DNA from: JAXMAR01 sp046350295
GTDB taxonomy: Bacteria > Planctomycetota > Planctomycetia > Gemmatales > Gemmataceae
DNA length: 64,000 nucleotides
Assembly: GCA_046350295.1 (NCBI GenBank)
Contig: JAXMAR010000005.1
Location: forward strand, 186,001-250,000
Direction: 5' to 3'
Shown: positions 19,034 to 27,453 of the stretch, piece by piece
How the letters are laid out: each line of letters starts with the position of its first letter
Position numbering within the stretch: position 1 is the first letter of the stretch
Program-made: the position numbers and the translations under genes
Notes under the pieces: generated by a model
The model's database searches: none
What the model was told of the DNA's origin: nothing
The model's input: only the letters and a program-made list of their open reading frames with translations

Positions 19034-19663
19034 TCATTTCGAAACGGCCGCTTCGGCTTCGGGCGCCGGGGTGAGCGCGGGGGCGATGGCTTCGGCGGCC
19101 TCGGGGGCCGGGGCCTTCTCGTGATGGGGCTGAACGAGCAGCGCGTGCAGCATCAAGACGCCGGCGCCGCAGACGAGGCAGCAGTCGGCGATGTTGAAGA
19201 CCGGGAAGTTGAAGTCGAGGCCGACCCCCTGCGGATAGAAATGCAGGAAGTCACGCACGCCGCGGAAGACGACGCGATCGTACAGGTTGCCGACGGCGCC
19301 GGCGAAGATCAGGCCCAGCGCGAAGTTGAGCCAGCGGTCGCGCGGGCTGCTCGGCAGGGCGCTCCAGAAGACAATGGCCGCGGCCGCGATCAAGCTGACG
19401 ACGGCGAAGACGTTGTTGGCGATGCTCCCGTCGAGCCCCGGCTTCCAGCCCCACAAGGCGCCGTCGTTCACGTGAGGGACGGCTTTGCCCTCCACGATCT
19501 GATAGCTCGCGTCGAGAGTGAACAGGCCGTCGACCAGGACGATCTGTCCGCCGCGTCCCTCGTGGTAGAGAGCGGAGAAGATGCCGTACTTGCCCCCCTG
19601 GTCGAGCGCGAGGCCGAGGAAGGCCATGGTCCAGAAGAGCCAGCGATACGAGCGGGGAGTCAT
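19034..19663 (-). CDS. lspA: Lipoprotein signal peptidase (signal peptidase II)
   Basis: 209 residues from the ATG at 19663. Four membrane segments and the LspA signatures are present: LDQGGKYG, VNDGALWGW, GAVGNLYDRV and FNIADCCLV with the catalytic Asp pair. LspA cleaves lipoprotein signal peptides after lipidation of the Cys. The first motif reads DQGGK rather than the more usual DQxTK/SK, and there is an insertion of about 20 residues before the Asn-Asp-Gly loop. The C-terminus is a Pro/Ala/Glu tail. It fits with the predicted lipoprotein at the window start. Confidence 0.88.
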   Translation of the reverse strand: MTPRSYRWLFWTMAFLGLALDQGGKYGIFSALYHEGRGGQIVLVDGLFTLDASYQIVEGKAVPHVNDGALWGWKPGLDGSIANNVFAVVSLIAAAAIVFWSALPSSPRDRWLNFALGLIFAGAVGNLYDRVVFRGVRDFLHFYPQGVGLDFNFPVFNIADCCLVCGAGVLMLHALLVQPHHEKAPAPEAAEAIAPALTPAPEAEAAVSK

Positions 19664-19809
19664 GTTTTTGGGGGTCTGCGCAAAGGGGGCAAGCGGCACG
19701 GCCCGAAAATTCACCTTAGCCCCGGCGGCGCACGGCGTCAAGCGAGGCCGGGGAGGGGTATAACCAAACGGACTGCGGGACGCAAGACGTGGGCTGCTTC
19801 GGGTCCCAG

Positions 19810-20454
19810 CTAGGCCCGGCGCCAGCCCATGATCAGCGACACCGCGACCGCAAGAGAAGCGCCGGTCGCCACGTCGATCAAGTGATGTTGCCGCGTGAAG
19901 AGGGTCGCGGCCCAGACGAGCAGGACGCAGCCGACGGAGAGCGGCCAGTAGCGTGGAAAATCGCAAAGCAGCGCCAGGGCGAGCAGGCAGGTGAGGCTGA
20001 CGTGGAGACTCGGGGCGGCGTTGGCGGGCGGTTCGTCGATCTTCACCATCTCCTCGTACATCCAGGCGGTCAGACCGGGAGATAGCGTGTGGGCGGGGCG
20101 GGTCGCGGTCTGCGTCGGCAGGACGATGAAAATGGCGATGGTGATGACGATGACGACCAGGCCGCGGCGGATGAACCACCAGAACGTCGCGGGGGTGAGG
20201 AAACCGATGACGATCGGAGCGATGCCGTAGGGCAGGAGATAGACCCAGACCCAGGCGGGCTGGAACGGGATCAACTCATCCCACGGCGTCCACGTGATGT
20301 ACTGGGCGGCGTCCCCGCGCCACTTGAGGACGATGAGGTAACAGCCGAGCGCCGAGAACATGATGATGGCGAGGATAATCCCCTGGCGCAGCACACGGCG
20401 CCAGGTGGCCTCGAGGGTCACGGTGTTCTCCAGCGCTGCGGACTCGACGCTCAC
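19810..20454 (-). CDS. PAP2-superfamily membrane phosphatase/transferase
   Basis: 214 residues starting at GTG. Six hydrophobic segments; the conserved active-site parts are TRPAHTLSPG, PSLHVSLTC (the SxxH-type motif) and RQHHLIDVATG (the RxxxxxHxxxD-type motif). This layout is shared by lipid phosphatases and AUR1-like inositol phosphorylceramide synthases. It lies 37 bases downstream of the UbiA prenyltransferase gene on the same strand, so both may act in membrane lipid or isoprenoid metabolism; that link is inference. Confidence 0.82.
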   Translation of the reverse strand: MSVESAALENTVTLEATWRRVLRQGIILAIIMFSALGCYLIVLKWRGDAAQYITWTPWDELIPFQPAWVWVYLLPYGIAPIVIGFLTPATFWWFIRRGLVVIVITIAIFIVLPTQTATRPAHTLSPGLTAWMYEEMVKIDEPPANAAPSLHVSLTCLLALALLCDFPRYWPLSVGCVLLVWAATLFTRQHHLIDVATGASLAVAVSLIMGWRRA

Positions 20455-20491
20455 TTTGGATCTCTTTCTGCGAAACCGAAAACGCGAACTA

Positions 20492-21433
20492 TCAAGTTGA
20501 ATATACCCAACGCCCCAGGAAATACGAGGGGATATAAAGCAGCAGGATCGGGACGCCGGGCAGCCAGGTGACCGCGCCCGCCAGGATGGCGTCGAACAGG
20601 ATCAGACCGAGGATGCTGCGCTTCACCGCCGCTTGCACCAGGCGTGGCTGAGGCCGCTGCAGGGCGGGAAAGATCGCCAGCGCCAGGTAGAAACCAAAGG
20701 CGACCAGGAGATACGGGAAGAACGGGGACGGCATGAAGGAGGGGTCCGTCTCCTGCGCCAGCGTCGGCAGCATGAGCGCGATCACCAGCGCGGCCAGCAT
20801 GAGCGAGGCGCCGAGGACAAGCTGTGCCGGGCTGCTGACAGCCGCTTCACGCCGCGCGAACCAGGTGACGCCCGTGATGTAGAGGCCGACGACGAAGGCG
20901 AGCGCCCAGCCCCAGAGGAACGGAACCTGGCCTGCGACTGAAAGTCCGAGCAAGACGTTGAGGGAGCGGCACAGGCCCATGACGATGGGAGCGACCGAGG
21001 TCTTCTTGAGGGGGCCGTCGTAAAGAAGAATGGCGCCGATCAGCAACAGCCCCAGGATCACGCTGTGAAGGCGAAACCCGTCCGGCCCCCAGTCGGCCAG
21101 AAGACACAACGCCAGGCCTGCGAGCATGAGCATGGCCCCGAGGCGGCGCGCGGCGCCGAGGGAGATCTCCCCGGCCGGGAGGGGCCGGTAGCCGCGTTCC
21201 TTGCGGTCCTGTTCGATGTCGAAATAATCGTTCCAGACCATGCCGGAAGAGTAAAAGCAGCTCGACGCGAGGAGGATGCAGAGGAAGCGGAGCCAGAAGA
21301 CTCCCCCCAGCGGGGCGGCATCCTCGGCGCGCACATGCCAGGCGATCACGCCGAGCGTGGCCAGGAGGATATCGGCCATCGCCGTGAAGACATTGGGCAG
21401 GCGCAACAGGCGGGCGAGTGGGAGAAAGCGCAT
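20492..21433 (-). CDS. UbiA-family prenyltransferase
   Basis: 313 residues with eight to nine membrane segments. The first Asp-rich motif is clear (NDYFDIEQDRKERGYRPLPAG), and the second half holds LYDGPLKK in place of the usual second YD(x)4D motif, which is reduced here. UbiA enzymes transfer isoprenyl chains to aromatic or other acceptors in the membrane. The acceptor cannot be named. It probably forms an operon with the PAP2-like gene. Confidence 0.87.
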   Translation of the reverse strand: MRFLPLARLLRLPNVFTAMADILLATLGVIAWHVRAEDAAPLGGVFWLRFLCILLASSCFYSSGMVWNDYFDIEQDRKERGYRPLPAGEISLGAARRLGAMLMLAGLALCLLADWGPDGFRLHSVILGLLLIGAILLYDGPLKKTSVAPIVMGLCRSLNVLLGLSVAGQVPFLWGWALAFVVGLYITGVTWFARREAAVSSPAQLVLGASLMLAALVIALMLPTLAQETDPSFMPSPFFPYLLVAFGFYLALAIFPALQRPQPRLVQAAVKRSILGLILFDAILAGAVTWLPGVPILLLYIPSYFLGRWVYST

Positions 21434-21754
21434 GGCGGCGGCGAGGGTGAGGGTGCGGCTCTTCCTCCCCTAGCGTATTTCTTCAGCCGCCGCCTGCCAA
21501 GCGCGGCTAACGAACGGTCCTGATCGGGAGCGTGAAGGCGCTTCTTCCTGGTACAAAGGCAGGGTGTGTGGAACGCACCGAAGCGGCCCGCAGCCGTGTG
21601 TTCCCCTGTTGACCGCAGCCTTTCACGCGCCCGACAGCCTGTTTCGTCGCAACGTTGCAACGTCGGCTCCGACGGTCAAAATCCCCTGGCCTCATTCCGT
21701 TCGCCATGCGTAAAATCAGTTCGGTCTTACCATTCAGTCCAGGGACGGACGAAA
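21434..21754. other. Divergent spacer with palindromes and a degenerate repeat
   Basis: 321 bases between divergent genes. It holds a degenerate copy of the GGGTGCGTGAAACGCACC-type core near 21562 and a perfect 12-base palindrome (ACGTTGCAACGT) at 21652-21663, about 90 bases upstream of the plus-strand gene, which could be an operator. No gene is supported here. Confidence 0.5.
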
Positions 21755-22213
21755 ATGGCCACGCAACTCCTCCAATGCCCATTACGGACGCGCGGGCAAG
21801 TGGCGCGCATCCGTTTCCAGGCCAAGCGCATCGCCCGGCTGCTCGGTTTTCCCCTGCTCGAGCAAATGGAGTTCGCCTGCCGGGCCTTCGAGCTGGCGCT
21901 GGAGGCGGCCCAAGCTCGGCCGCGCCGCGCCCTGACCTTCAACCTCGACCACGACCGCGTATCCATTTGTTTCGCGGCGGCCGAGACGGAGCCGGCGCCA
22001 GCGCTGGTCGTCCCCCTGCCCAAGGCGCCGGAGTTCGCGGTGGAGGATGTCCGCTGGCTCGCGCAGCAGCTGAGCGGGCTATTACAAGTGGACGTACTGG
22101 ACGTTGTGCGGGAGCAAAATGAGGAGATTCAGCGGCTCAGCCAGGCCCTCAAGTGCTGCCGGAGCGACCTGGAGCGCCTGGGACAGGACGCGACCAAGCA
22201 CTCCGCGGCATGA
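21755..22213 (+). CDS. Small protein with HATPase-like N-terminal helix, next to a sigma factor
   Basis: 152 residues from the ATG at 21755. The N-terminal 50 residues (helix RIRFQAKRIARLLGFPLLEQ and CRAFELALEAA) resemble the start of the RsbT/RsbW-type HATPase domain, where this helix precedes the catalytic Asn. The Asn and the glycine-rich ATP lid are missing, so it is a weak match. The C-terminal 35 residues form a probable coiled coil (VREQNEEIQRLSQALKCCRSDLERL). A terminator follows, and then a sigma-70 gene; a regulatory link is only a guess. Confidence 0.6.
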   Translation: MATQLLQCPLRTRGQVARIRFQAKRIARLLGFPLLEQMEFACRAFELALEAAQARPRRALTFNLDHDRVSICFAAAETEPAPALVVPLPKAPEFAVEDVRWLAQQLSGLLQVDVLDVVREQNEEIQRLSQALKCCRSDLERLGQDATKHSAA

Positions 22214-22270
22214 CCGTCAAGGTTTGGGCAGAGGGAATCACCGGAAAAAGCCTCCGACTTTGGTTGTTTT

Positions 22271-22292
22271 ACCCGGCTTACGCGGGTTTTTT
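22271..22292 (+). terminator. Rho-independent terminator after the small helical gene
   Basis: A 5-base GC stem (ACCCG/CGGGT) with a 7-base loop followed by a T tract, 58 bases after the stop codon of the upstream gene. Confidence 0.7.
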
Positions 22293-22429
22293 CTGATGTG
22301 CAACATTTTTGAAGTTTTTTGGAAGGAACACTTGTAATCGCGGTTTGGCCCCTTTAGAATTGGGCGAGCGTTGAGGGACCACGAGTCCCATCCGGAACTG
22401 AGCCAGAGAGACTTTCCCGCCCCGAAAAA

Positions 22430-22465
22430 AGGCGAGGAATCCTCCGGGCTCGGTCCTGTTTTTTT
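22430..22465 (+). terminator. Terminator-like hairpin in the sigma factor leader
   Basis: Stem AGG-CGAG pairs with CTCG-(GT)-CCT, a 12-base loop lies between, and seven T follow. There is no gene between this and the upstream terminator, so it must end a short non-coding transcript or attenuate transcription into the sigma gene that starts 98 bases later. Confidence 0.55.
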
Positions 22466-22562
22466 ATGGGGCCGGATGTCTGCCTGTCTTGAGGGGCGAT
22501 CGGGATCGTTTGCCTCAGCGCTATGACTCAAGAACCCTACCTCCATTTTAGGAAAGAAGGCC

Positions 22563-23573
22563 ATGAAGACGCAACGACGCAAGCGCCCCCAGCCGGCGCC
22601 GGAGGATTCCATTGCCATCGACACGACGGCAATCTTCTCGTCCGATCTTCTGACGCCGGAGGAGGAACGAGAGCTCCTGGCCACTTTCTGGGAATGCAAG
22701 AGTGAGTTGGTCCGGTCTCTCATCCGCTACTTTCCCAGGCTCCGCGCCCACCGACCCGCGCTCGAGCCCTGGCCCATGGCCCAGTTCATTCGCGACTATT
22801 GCGACTCGGACACCCGCCAGGCGCCCGGCGTCCGCCGCCTGCACGACCGCTACGTCCACTGCAAGCACCGCCTCGCTTCCGCCAACATCCGCCTCGCCGC
22901 ACACGTCGCCAAGCGTTTCCGCCACCACGCCCTGGCCTACGCCGACCTCCTTCAGGAAGCCGTCTGCGGCCTGATGCAAGCCATCGATCGCTTCGACGTC
23001 AGCCATGGCACCCGCCTTGCCACCTATGCGACCTGGTGGATCCGGCAAACGCTCCAGATCGCGGTCGCACGCCAGAGCCACCTCGTCAGCCTGTCGCCCC
23101 ACCACTTGCAAGAACTGGGCCTTTTGCAGCACGAATCGGAAGCCCTCGCTCACGGCGGCCAGCACCTGCCCAGCCCCCAAGAACTCGCCTCCCGGACCGG
23201 TTCGAGCCTCGAACACCTCACCCATCTTCAGACCGCCACCCGCGCCCCGGTCAGCCTCAACGCCGTCCTCGACGACGATAGCGATTTCAAGCTCACCGAG
23301 GCGATGCCCGACAACGAGAGCAGCACCCTCCGCACCAACTCCGAACGCCAGGAAGCGCTTGGATTCCTGATGGAAAACCTGCGGCCGCGCGAACGCCGCG
23401 TCCTCGACCTCCGCTTCGGCCTCACCGGCAACGGCACCCACAGCCTGCGCCAGATCGGCCACCTCCTTCGCATCAGCAAGGAACGCGTCCGCCAGATCCA
23501 GAACCGCGCCCTCGAAAAACTGCGGGCCTCCGCGGAACGCGTCGGCTGGGAGCCGAGCCTGCTCCTCGGCTGA
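22563..23573 (+). CDS. RNA polymerase sigma-70 family factor
   Basis: 336 residues. Region 2 is clear: LASANIRLAAHVAKRFRHHAL, DLLQEAVCGLMQAIDRFD and the -10 recognition helix LATYATWWIRQTL. Region 3 follows, then region 4 with RERRVLDLRFGL and the -35 helix-turn-helix LRQIGHLLRISKERVRQIQNRALEKL. The size and regions fit a group 2/3 sigma rather than the main vegetative factor, because the N-terminal region 1.1 and the large non-conserved insert are absent. It is followed by a strong terminator, so it is the last gene of its transcript. Confidence 0.92.
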   Translation: MKTQRRKRPQPAPEDSIAIDTTAIFSSDLLTPEEERELLATFWECKSELVRSLIRYFPRLRAHRPALEPWPMAQFIRDYCDSDTRQAPGVRRLHDRYVHCKHRLASANIRLAAHVAKRFRHHALAYADLLQEAVCGLMQAIDRFDVSHGTRLATYATWWIRQTLQIAVARQSHLVSLSPHHLQELGLLQHESEALAHGGQHLPSPQELASRTGSSLEHLTHLQTATRAPVSLNAVLDDDSDFKLTEAMPDNESSTLRTNSERQEALGFLMENLRPRERRVLDLRFGLTGNGTHSLRQIGHLLRISKERVRQIQNRALEKLRASAERVGWEPSLLLG

Positions 23574-23597
23574 GACAACGAGGACGATCAAAAGAAC

Positions 23598-23635
23598 GAC
23601 ACCCGATCCGTCTTGCGGATCGGGTGTCTCTTTTT
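23598..23635 (+). terminator. Strong Rho-independent terminator after the sigma gene
   Basis: A perfect 13-base stem (GACACCCGATCCG/CGGATCGGGTGTC) with a 5-base loop and five T, 24 bases after the stop codon. Confidence 0.9.
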
Positions 23636-23681
23636 GGGAATTCGATTGCGCACCTGAGTTTCGCGTCGTAGCGCGGGCCGG

Positions 23682-24449
23682 TCACGACGCCTTCTTTTTC
23701 ACGCGCGATGCCAGCAGATCGTCAAGCGTCTTCTGCAACCGGACGCGCCGCTCCACGAAGACTTCCGCCTCCTGGAGCACCGGGGCCCAGATCTTCTCCA
23801 GGTAGTCCAGCTCGTACTTGGCTTGCTTCTGCGCCCGGTCCTCCTCTTCGATGAGGTCGTAAAGCCCCGGCTCGACGATGTCCTTGCCCACGTGCTTGCC
23901 GTTGAGAAGGCTGGAGATCTCCGCGTGCTTGGCGATCCAGTCCCGGTCCTTCTTCATCTCCACGTCGATCTTCTTCACCGTGTCGAGGAATTCCTCGCGG
24001 TAGCCCTTGTACGACTTGACGATCCCCTTGAGGTTCTCGCTCAAGTCAGGGGCCGCATACGGCTCCGGCCGCGTCAGCGCCAGCGTCCCGCCCTTGAAGT
24101 GAGGCGCCTTGAACTTCAGGTCCTTCCCGTCCTTGGCGATCGCCGAACTGAGCGCTTCCAGCTCCGCGAGGTAGAGAAGGTCGTTCTGAGCGAAGTTCTC
24201 CCGCGCCTGGTGCAGCTTCTTGACATAGGCGTTGACGTCGCGCACCGCCCGTTCCACTCCGGCCCGCGCATGCTCGTGGGCGACGACGCGCTTGTCGAAC
24301 TCCGAAGCGACGCGCTTGTCCAGCTGCAGCCGCGGCTCCAGCCAGCCGTAGTCGAGAAACTGCAAGTACAGCCCGGTCGCCCAGGTCAGCGCCAGGATGG
24401 CCAGACCCAGGTGAAAGAGCACCAGCGTCTTGGCGACGGTATTCATCAT
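23682..24449 (-). CDS. Membrane-anchored coiled-coil protein (downstream partner)
   Basis: 255 residues. One N-terminal membrane helix (about 8-30, LVLFHLGLAILALTWATGLYLQF) is followed by a long Lys/Glu/Leu-rich helical region with heptad-like patterns. No enzymatic motif is visible. Its start overlaps the stop of the upstream gene by four bases, which suggests co-translation of the pair. I recognise the pair as a planctomycete-type hypothetical set but know of no function. Confidence 0.75.
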   Translation of the reverse strand: MMNTVAKTLVLFHLGLAILALTWATGLYLQFLDYGWLEPRLQLDKRVASEFDKRVVAHEHARAGVERAVRDVNAYVKKLHQARENFAQNDLLYLAELEALSSAIAKDGKDLKFKAPHFKGGTLALTRPEPYAAPDLSENLKGIVKSYKGYREEFLDTVKKIDVEMKKDRDWIAKHAEISSLLNGKHVGKDIVEPGLYDLIEEEDRAQKQAKYELDYLEKIWAPVLQEAEVFVERRVRLQKTLDDLLASRVKKKAS

Positions 24450-25987
24450 GGCCGCTTCCCCTTCTTGCGGAGTTGCTCGGCGCGGATCTCGGCCTCGAGC
24501 CGGAAGTTCGCTTCCGACGCCTCGACCAGCCGCACCTGCGCCTCGAACAGCTGGTCCTGGAGCTCGCGCAGCTTGGCGGCCAGCTCGGCCGTGCGCGCCC
24601 GCGACGCATTCAGTTTCTCGACGGTTTCCTTCAGGTGCTTGACGCGTACATCGTAGGCTTTCTCGGCGATGTCGTTCTGATCCTGCATTTCCTTGAAGCG
24701 CGTCTTGGCGATGTGCAGCTCGCGCTGCAGGTCGATGATGTCCTGCACCAGCTTCTCGTGCCTGGCGAGGAAGGAGGAGCTGGGCAGGGCCCGCTTCTCG
24801 CCGGTTTTCGGATCGGTGATGAGCGTGTAGCCTTCGCGCGCGTCGTGCAGCTGCTGCAACAGGCCGACCGCGACGATGCGCTCCTTGCCGTCCGGCCCGC
24901 GCTCGACGATCGGCTCGCTGTAGAGCATGCCGATGCAGAAGGTGTAGTTGAGGGCCGAATAGGCGAACTCCCAGAGGCCCAGCAGCTTCTTGGCCCGTTC
25001 GATGGCGTCCGCATCGAGCAGTTTACCGTCCGGCCGGTGGGTATAGGCGACGGACAGGATCACCATGCCCATGGCCATGCGCTTCTCGATGCTGCCGCGC
25101 GGCGTGCCGGCGTACTCCTTGCCGAAGAACATCTCGGGATCGAACTTGTCGGCGACGGCGGCGTCCATCCGCTTCGTGAACTGGCGTTTCAGCTCGTCGA
25201 GCGGATAGGCCTCGAGGTCGCCGGCGCGGGTGATGAGGAACTTATCATCGGCCTTCTCGAGCGTGCCGGGGCGGAAGGTTTCGAGCGGGGTGAGCACTTC
25301 GAGCAGCATGCGCCGCTGCGCGCCGTCTTCGAGGATCTCCAGGAGCTTGTCCCCCGAGGCTTTGTCGATCTTCGCCTTCTGAGCCTGCAGCTGGCGCGAC
25401 GTGAAGGCGGTCGGCAGGACGACGCGGCGGACCTCGTCGCGCCGCTTCTCCTCGCTCCCGACCTTCTTGACGGCCTCGACGTGGTCCTTGGCCGCCTTTT
25501 CGATGGACGCCAGGAAATCGGTCTTGAGCCGGACCATCTCGTCTTCGAGCGTGCGAACCGGGGGCGTGTAGGGGCCGAAATGGGCCTTGAGGATGTCGTC
25601 GGTGAGGTAGCGCGGCTCGACGCTGTGGGTGAACGGCTCATCGAGGTCGGCGAAGGCCTCGGGCACGCGCGACATCGGGCCGCCGCGCTTCTTGAAGGCT
25701 TCGCGGAGCGATTCGCCGGTCAGGCGCATGCGCGGCAGGGCGGCGCGGGAGCCGGATTGGCCCTCGTCTTCTTCCTTGAGCGGCAAGCCCTGGATATCGA
25801 GGTCGCGCTGGAAGGTGGCGAAGGCCCACGCCTGGCGCCGCTGGAAATTGACGGACATCAGGTACAGGAAGCCGAGCGCCGCCGCCATGTTCAGGAAGAT
25901 CAGGATCATGGTCAGGGCGGTGACCTTCGGCTTGGGGCCGCGCTGCTCGCTCACTACTTCGAATTCATCGGAATCGTCGCGTGCCAT
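24446..25987 (-). CDS. Membrane-anchored coiled-coil protein (upstream partner)
   Basis: 513 residues. An acidic cytoplasmic N-terminus is followed by one membrane helix (about 24-45, LTMILIFLNMAAALGFLYLM), a mixed middle part, and a long C-terminal coiled coil (about 390-510, DIIDLQRELHIAKTRFKEMQ onward) rich in Glu, Arg and Leu. No catalytic motif was found. The single anchor and long coil resemble structural or scaffolding proteins. It is translationally coupled to the smaller coiled-coil gene, so the two probably form a complex in the cell envelope. Confidence 0.75.
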   Translation of the reverse strand: MARDDSDEFEVVSEQRGPKPKVTALTMILIFLNMAAALGFLYLMSVNFQRRQAWAFATFQRDLDIQGLPLKEEDEGQSGSRAALPRMRLTGESLREAFKKRGGPMSRVPEAFADLDEPFTHSVEPRYLTDDILKAHFGPYTPPVRTLEDEMVRLKTDFLASIEKAAKDHVEAVKKVGSEEKRRDEVRRVVLPTAFTSRQLQAQKAKIDKASGDKLLEILEDGAQRRMLLEVLTPLETFRPGTLEKADDKFLITRAGDLEAYPLDELKRQFTKRMDAAVADKFDPEMFFGKEYAGTPRGSIEKRMAMGMVILSVAYTHRPDGKLLDADAIERAKKLLGLWEFAYSALNYTFCIGMLYSEPIVERGPDGKERIVAVGLLQQLHDAREGYTLITDPKTGEKRALPSSSFLARHEKLVQDIIDLQRELHIAKTRFKEMQDQNDIAEKAYDVRVKHLKETVEKLNASRARTAELAAKLRELQDQLFEAQVRLVEASEANFRLEAEIRAEQLRKKGKRP

Positions 25988-26426
25988 GATTGTCGTGCCA
26001 GGAGACGGGAGCGGAACGGATGCGACGCAACCGCCTCACCCCGGACGCGTCCGGTCCCGGTTCGGGAGAGCGGAGTGGTCGGCGGGTAAGACGGGCAAGG
26101 GACAAAAGGCCGGCGCCATGCGCAGGCTCTTCGTCTTCTTCATTCAGTATGAATTGTGTCCGAAGTTAGTTCGAAATCCAAGGGGTTTATGCGATTTCCC
26201 CGCAAGCGCCGCGTCGATCGCGCCCGTTGCGCGCACGATGCCGGGACTGCCGCCGGCGCCGGGGACGCCGCCTGTTCCGGAAAGGGGGGCAAGGTGTGGC
26301 GCGTTTGCGCGGCGGGCGCCCGAACACGCCGGCCAATCGTTACACGGGAGCGGCGCTTTTTCCCGAGGGCATCCGATGAAGGACACATCGCCGCAACCGA
26401 AGGACGCTATGCGCACGGGGAGAGCA
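25988..26426. other. Divergent spacer
   Basis: About 440 bases between divergent genes, GC-rich for most of its length with an AT-richer stretch at 26141-26180. That stretch has a small dyad (ATTCA gta TGAAT, 26142-26154) that could be chance. Promoters for both genes should lie here; I cannot place them. No gene is supported. Confidence 0.4.
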
Positions 26427-26789
26427 ATGGAACACGCGAGCAACATCTTCACGCAGACCGTCCACCTGATCCTGGTGTGGATCGGCTTCGGCACGCTCGT
26501 CGGCTTGCTGGCCAAGGCCGTTATCCCCGGCAAGGACCCGGGTGGCGCACTCGCCACCGTTGTCATCGGCATCCTCGGGAGCATCATCGGCGCCGGCGTG
26601 CTCGTCTTCTTTTCCGACAGCCTGCGCGTCTCACCCATCAGCCCTCTGGGCTTCATCGTCGCGATCGGCGGCACCAGCCTCCTTTTGCTCGTTTACCGCT
26701 TGCTGCACGGCAAGGGGCATCGCTTCAACCTCTGGCCGTTCGGCCGCGGCGGCCGGCCACGGCGGCATGTCACGGTGGTCGAAGATTAG
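26427..26789 (+). CDS. GlsB/YeaQ/YmgE-family membrane protein
   Basis: 120 residues from the ATG at 26427, with GGGGAGA just upstream; an in-frame ATG at 26376 would add 17 residues. Three hydrophobic segments and the motif GFGTLVGLLAKAVIPGKDPGGALATVVIGILGSIIGAGV match the transglycosylase-associated/GlsB family of small membrane proteins linked to general stress. The C-terminus is a basic tail (HGKGHRFNLWPFGRGGRPRR), longer than usual. It stands alone. Confidence 0.8.
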   Translation: MEHASNIFTQTVHLILVWIGFGTLVGLLAKAVIPGKDPGGALATVVIGILGSIIGAGVLVFFSDSLRVSPISPLGFIVAIGGTSLLLLVYRLLHGKGHRFNLWPFGRGGRPRRHVTVVED

Positions 26790-26922
26790 AGGGACGTGCG
26801 GGATCGGCAGGTAAGGCCTGCGAGCCCCGCGAGCCGAGCGGGGCCGTCCGGAGAAGTGACGCTCTCGCGAGTGTTCATGTCAGGTCCGGCTCGGCTCGCC
26901 GGACCTACTGCCAAACCCGAGG

Positions 26923-27399
26923 TTACTCCCCGCCGCCCATCTGCTCGGTGAGATAGTTTTGCAGGCCGACGGATTTGATGAGGTCGAGCTGGGTCTCGAG
27001 CCAGTCGACGTGCTCTTCCGATTCGACGAGGATGGGGGCGATCAGCTCGCGCGTGCCGTTGTCCTGGAGCTTCACGCACAATTCGACCGTGGCGTTGTAG
27101 TGCTTGACCCCCTTCATCTCGAGGGTGAGGTCGTTCTCGAACTGCTCCTTGACGTCGCTGCCGACGCGGATCACGTCGTAGCGGGCGATCTCCGGCACGC
27201 CTTCGAGGAACAGGATGCGGTCGATCAGCTTCTCGGCGTGCTTCATCTCCCCCATCGACTCTTCGTAGTGCTTCTTCGCAAGCTTGTCGAAGCCCCAGTT
27301 CTTGCACATCTTGGCCTGGCAAAAGTACTGGTTGATGGCGGTGAGCTCGACGGTCAAGGCCCCGTTCAACGCTTCGATGACTTGCGGATTGCCCTTCAT
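26923..27399 (-). CDS. bfr: Bacterioferritin
   Basis: 158 residues, exact family size. The four-helix ferritin fold shows the di-iron ligands: Glu in LTVELTAINQYF, Glu and His in EESMGEMKHAE, Glu in TLEMKGVKHYN, and Glu/His in VESEEHVDWLE. The Met in MGEMKHAE is at the haem-binding position, so this is a haem bacterioferritin rather than a plain ferritin. It stores iron as ferric mineral inside a 24-mer. A BFD-like [2Fe-2S] protein elsewhere in the window could supply electrons. Confidence 0.93.
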   Translation of the reverse strand: MKGNPQVIEALNGALTVELTAINQYFCQAKMCKNWGFDKLAKKHYEESMGEMKHAEKLIDRILFLEGVPEIARYDVIRVGSDVKEQFENDLTLEMKGVKHYNATVELCVKLQDNGTRELIAPILVESEEHVDWLETQLDLIKSVGLQNYLTEQMGGGE

Positions 27400-27453
27400 G
27401 AGATATCGTCCTCCAGGGTTGGGACCGGTGTGCTTCGTTGTCCTGGTATCCTA

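Larger units (their letters stand above)
22214..22562. other. Spacer and long leader upstream of the sigma factor
   Basis: 349 bases without a gene. It holds a terminator for the upstream gene (22271-22292), a short hairpin GGGAC/GTCCC near 22375-22389, and a second terminator-like hairpin with seven T at 22430-22465. The second lies upstream of the sigma gene and could end a small RNA or act as an attenuator in the leader. Confidence 0.55.

Noticed and set aside
22340..22560. tRNA or known riboswitch in the sigma leader
   Set aside because: No cloverleaf or recognised riboswitch core can be drawn; only simple hairpins are present.
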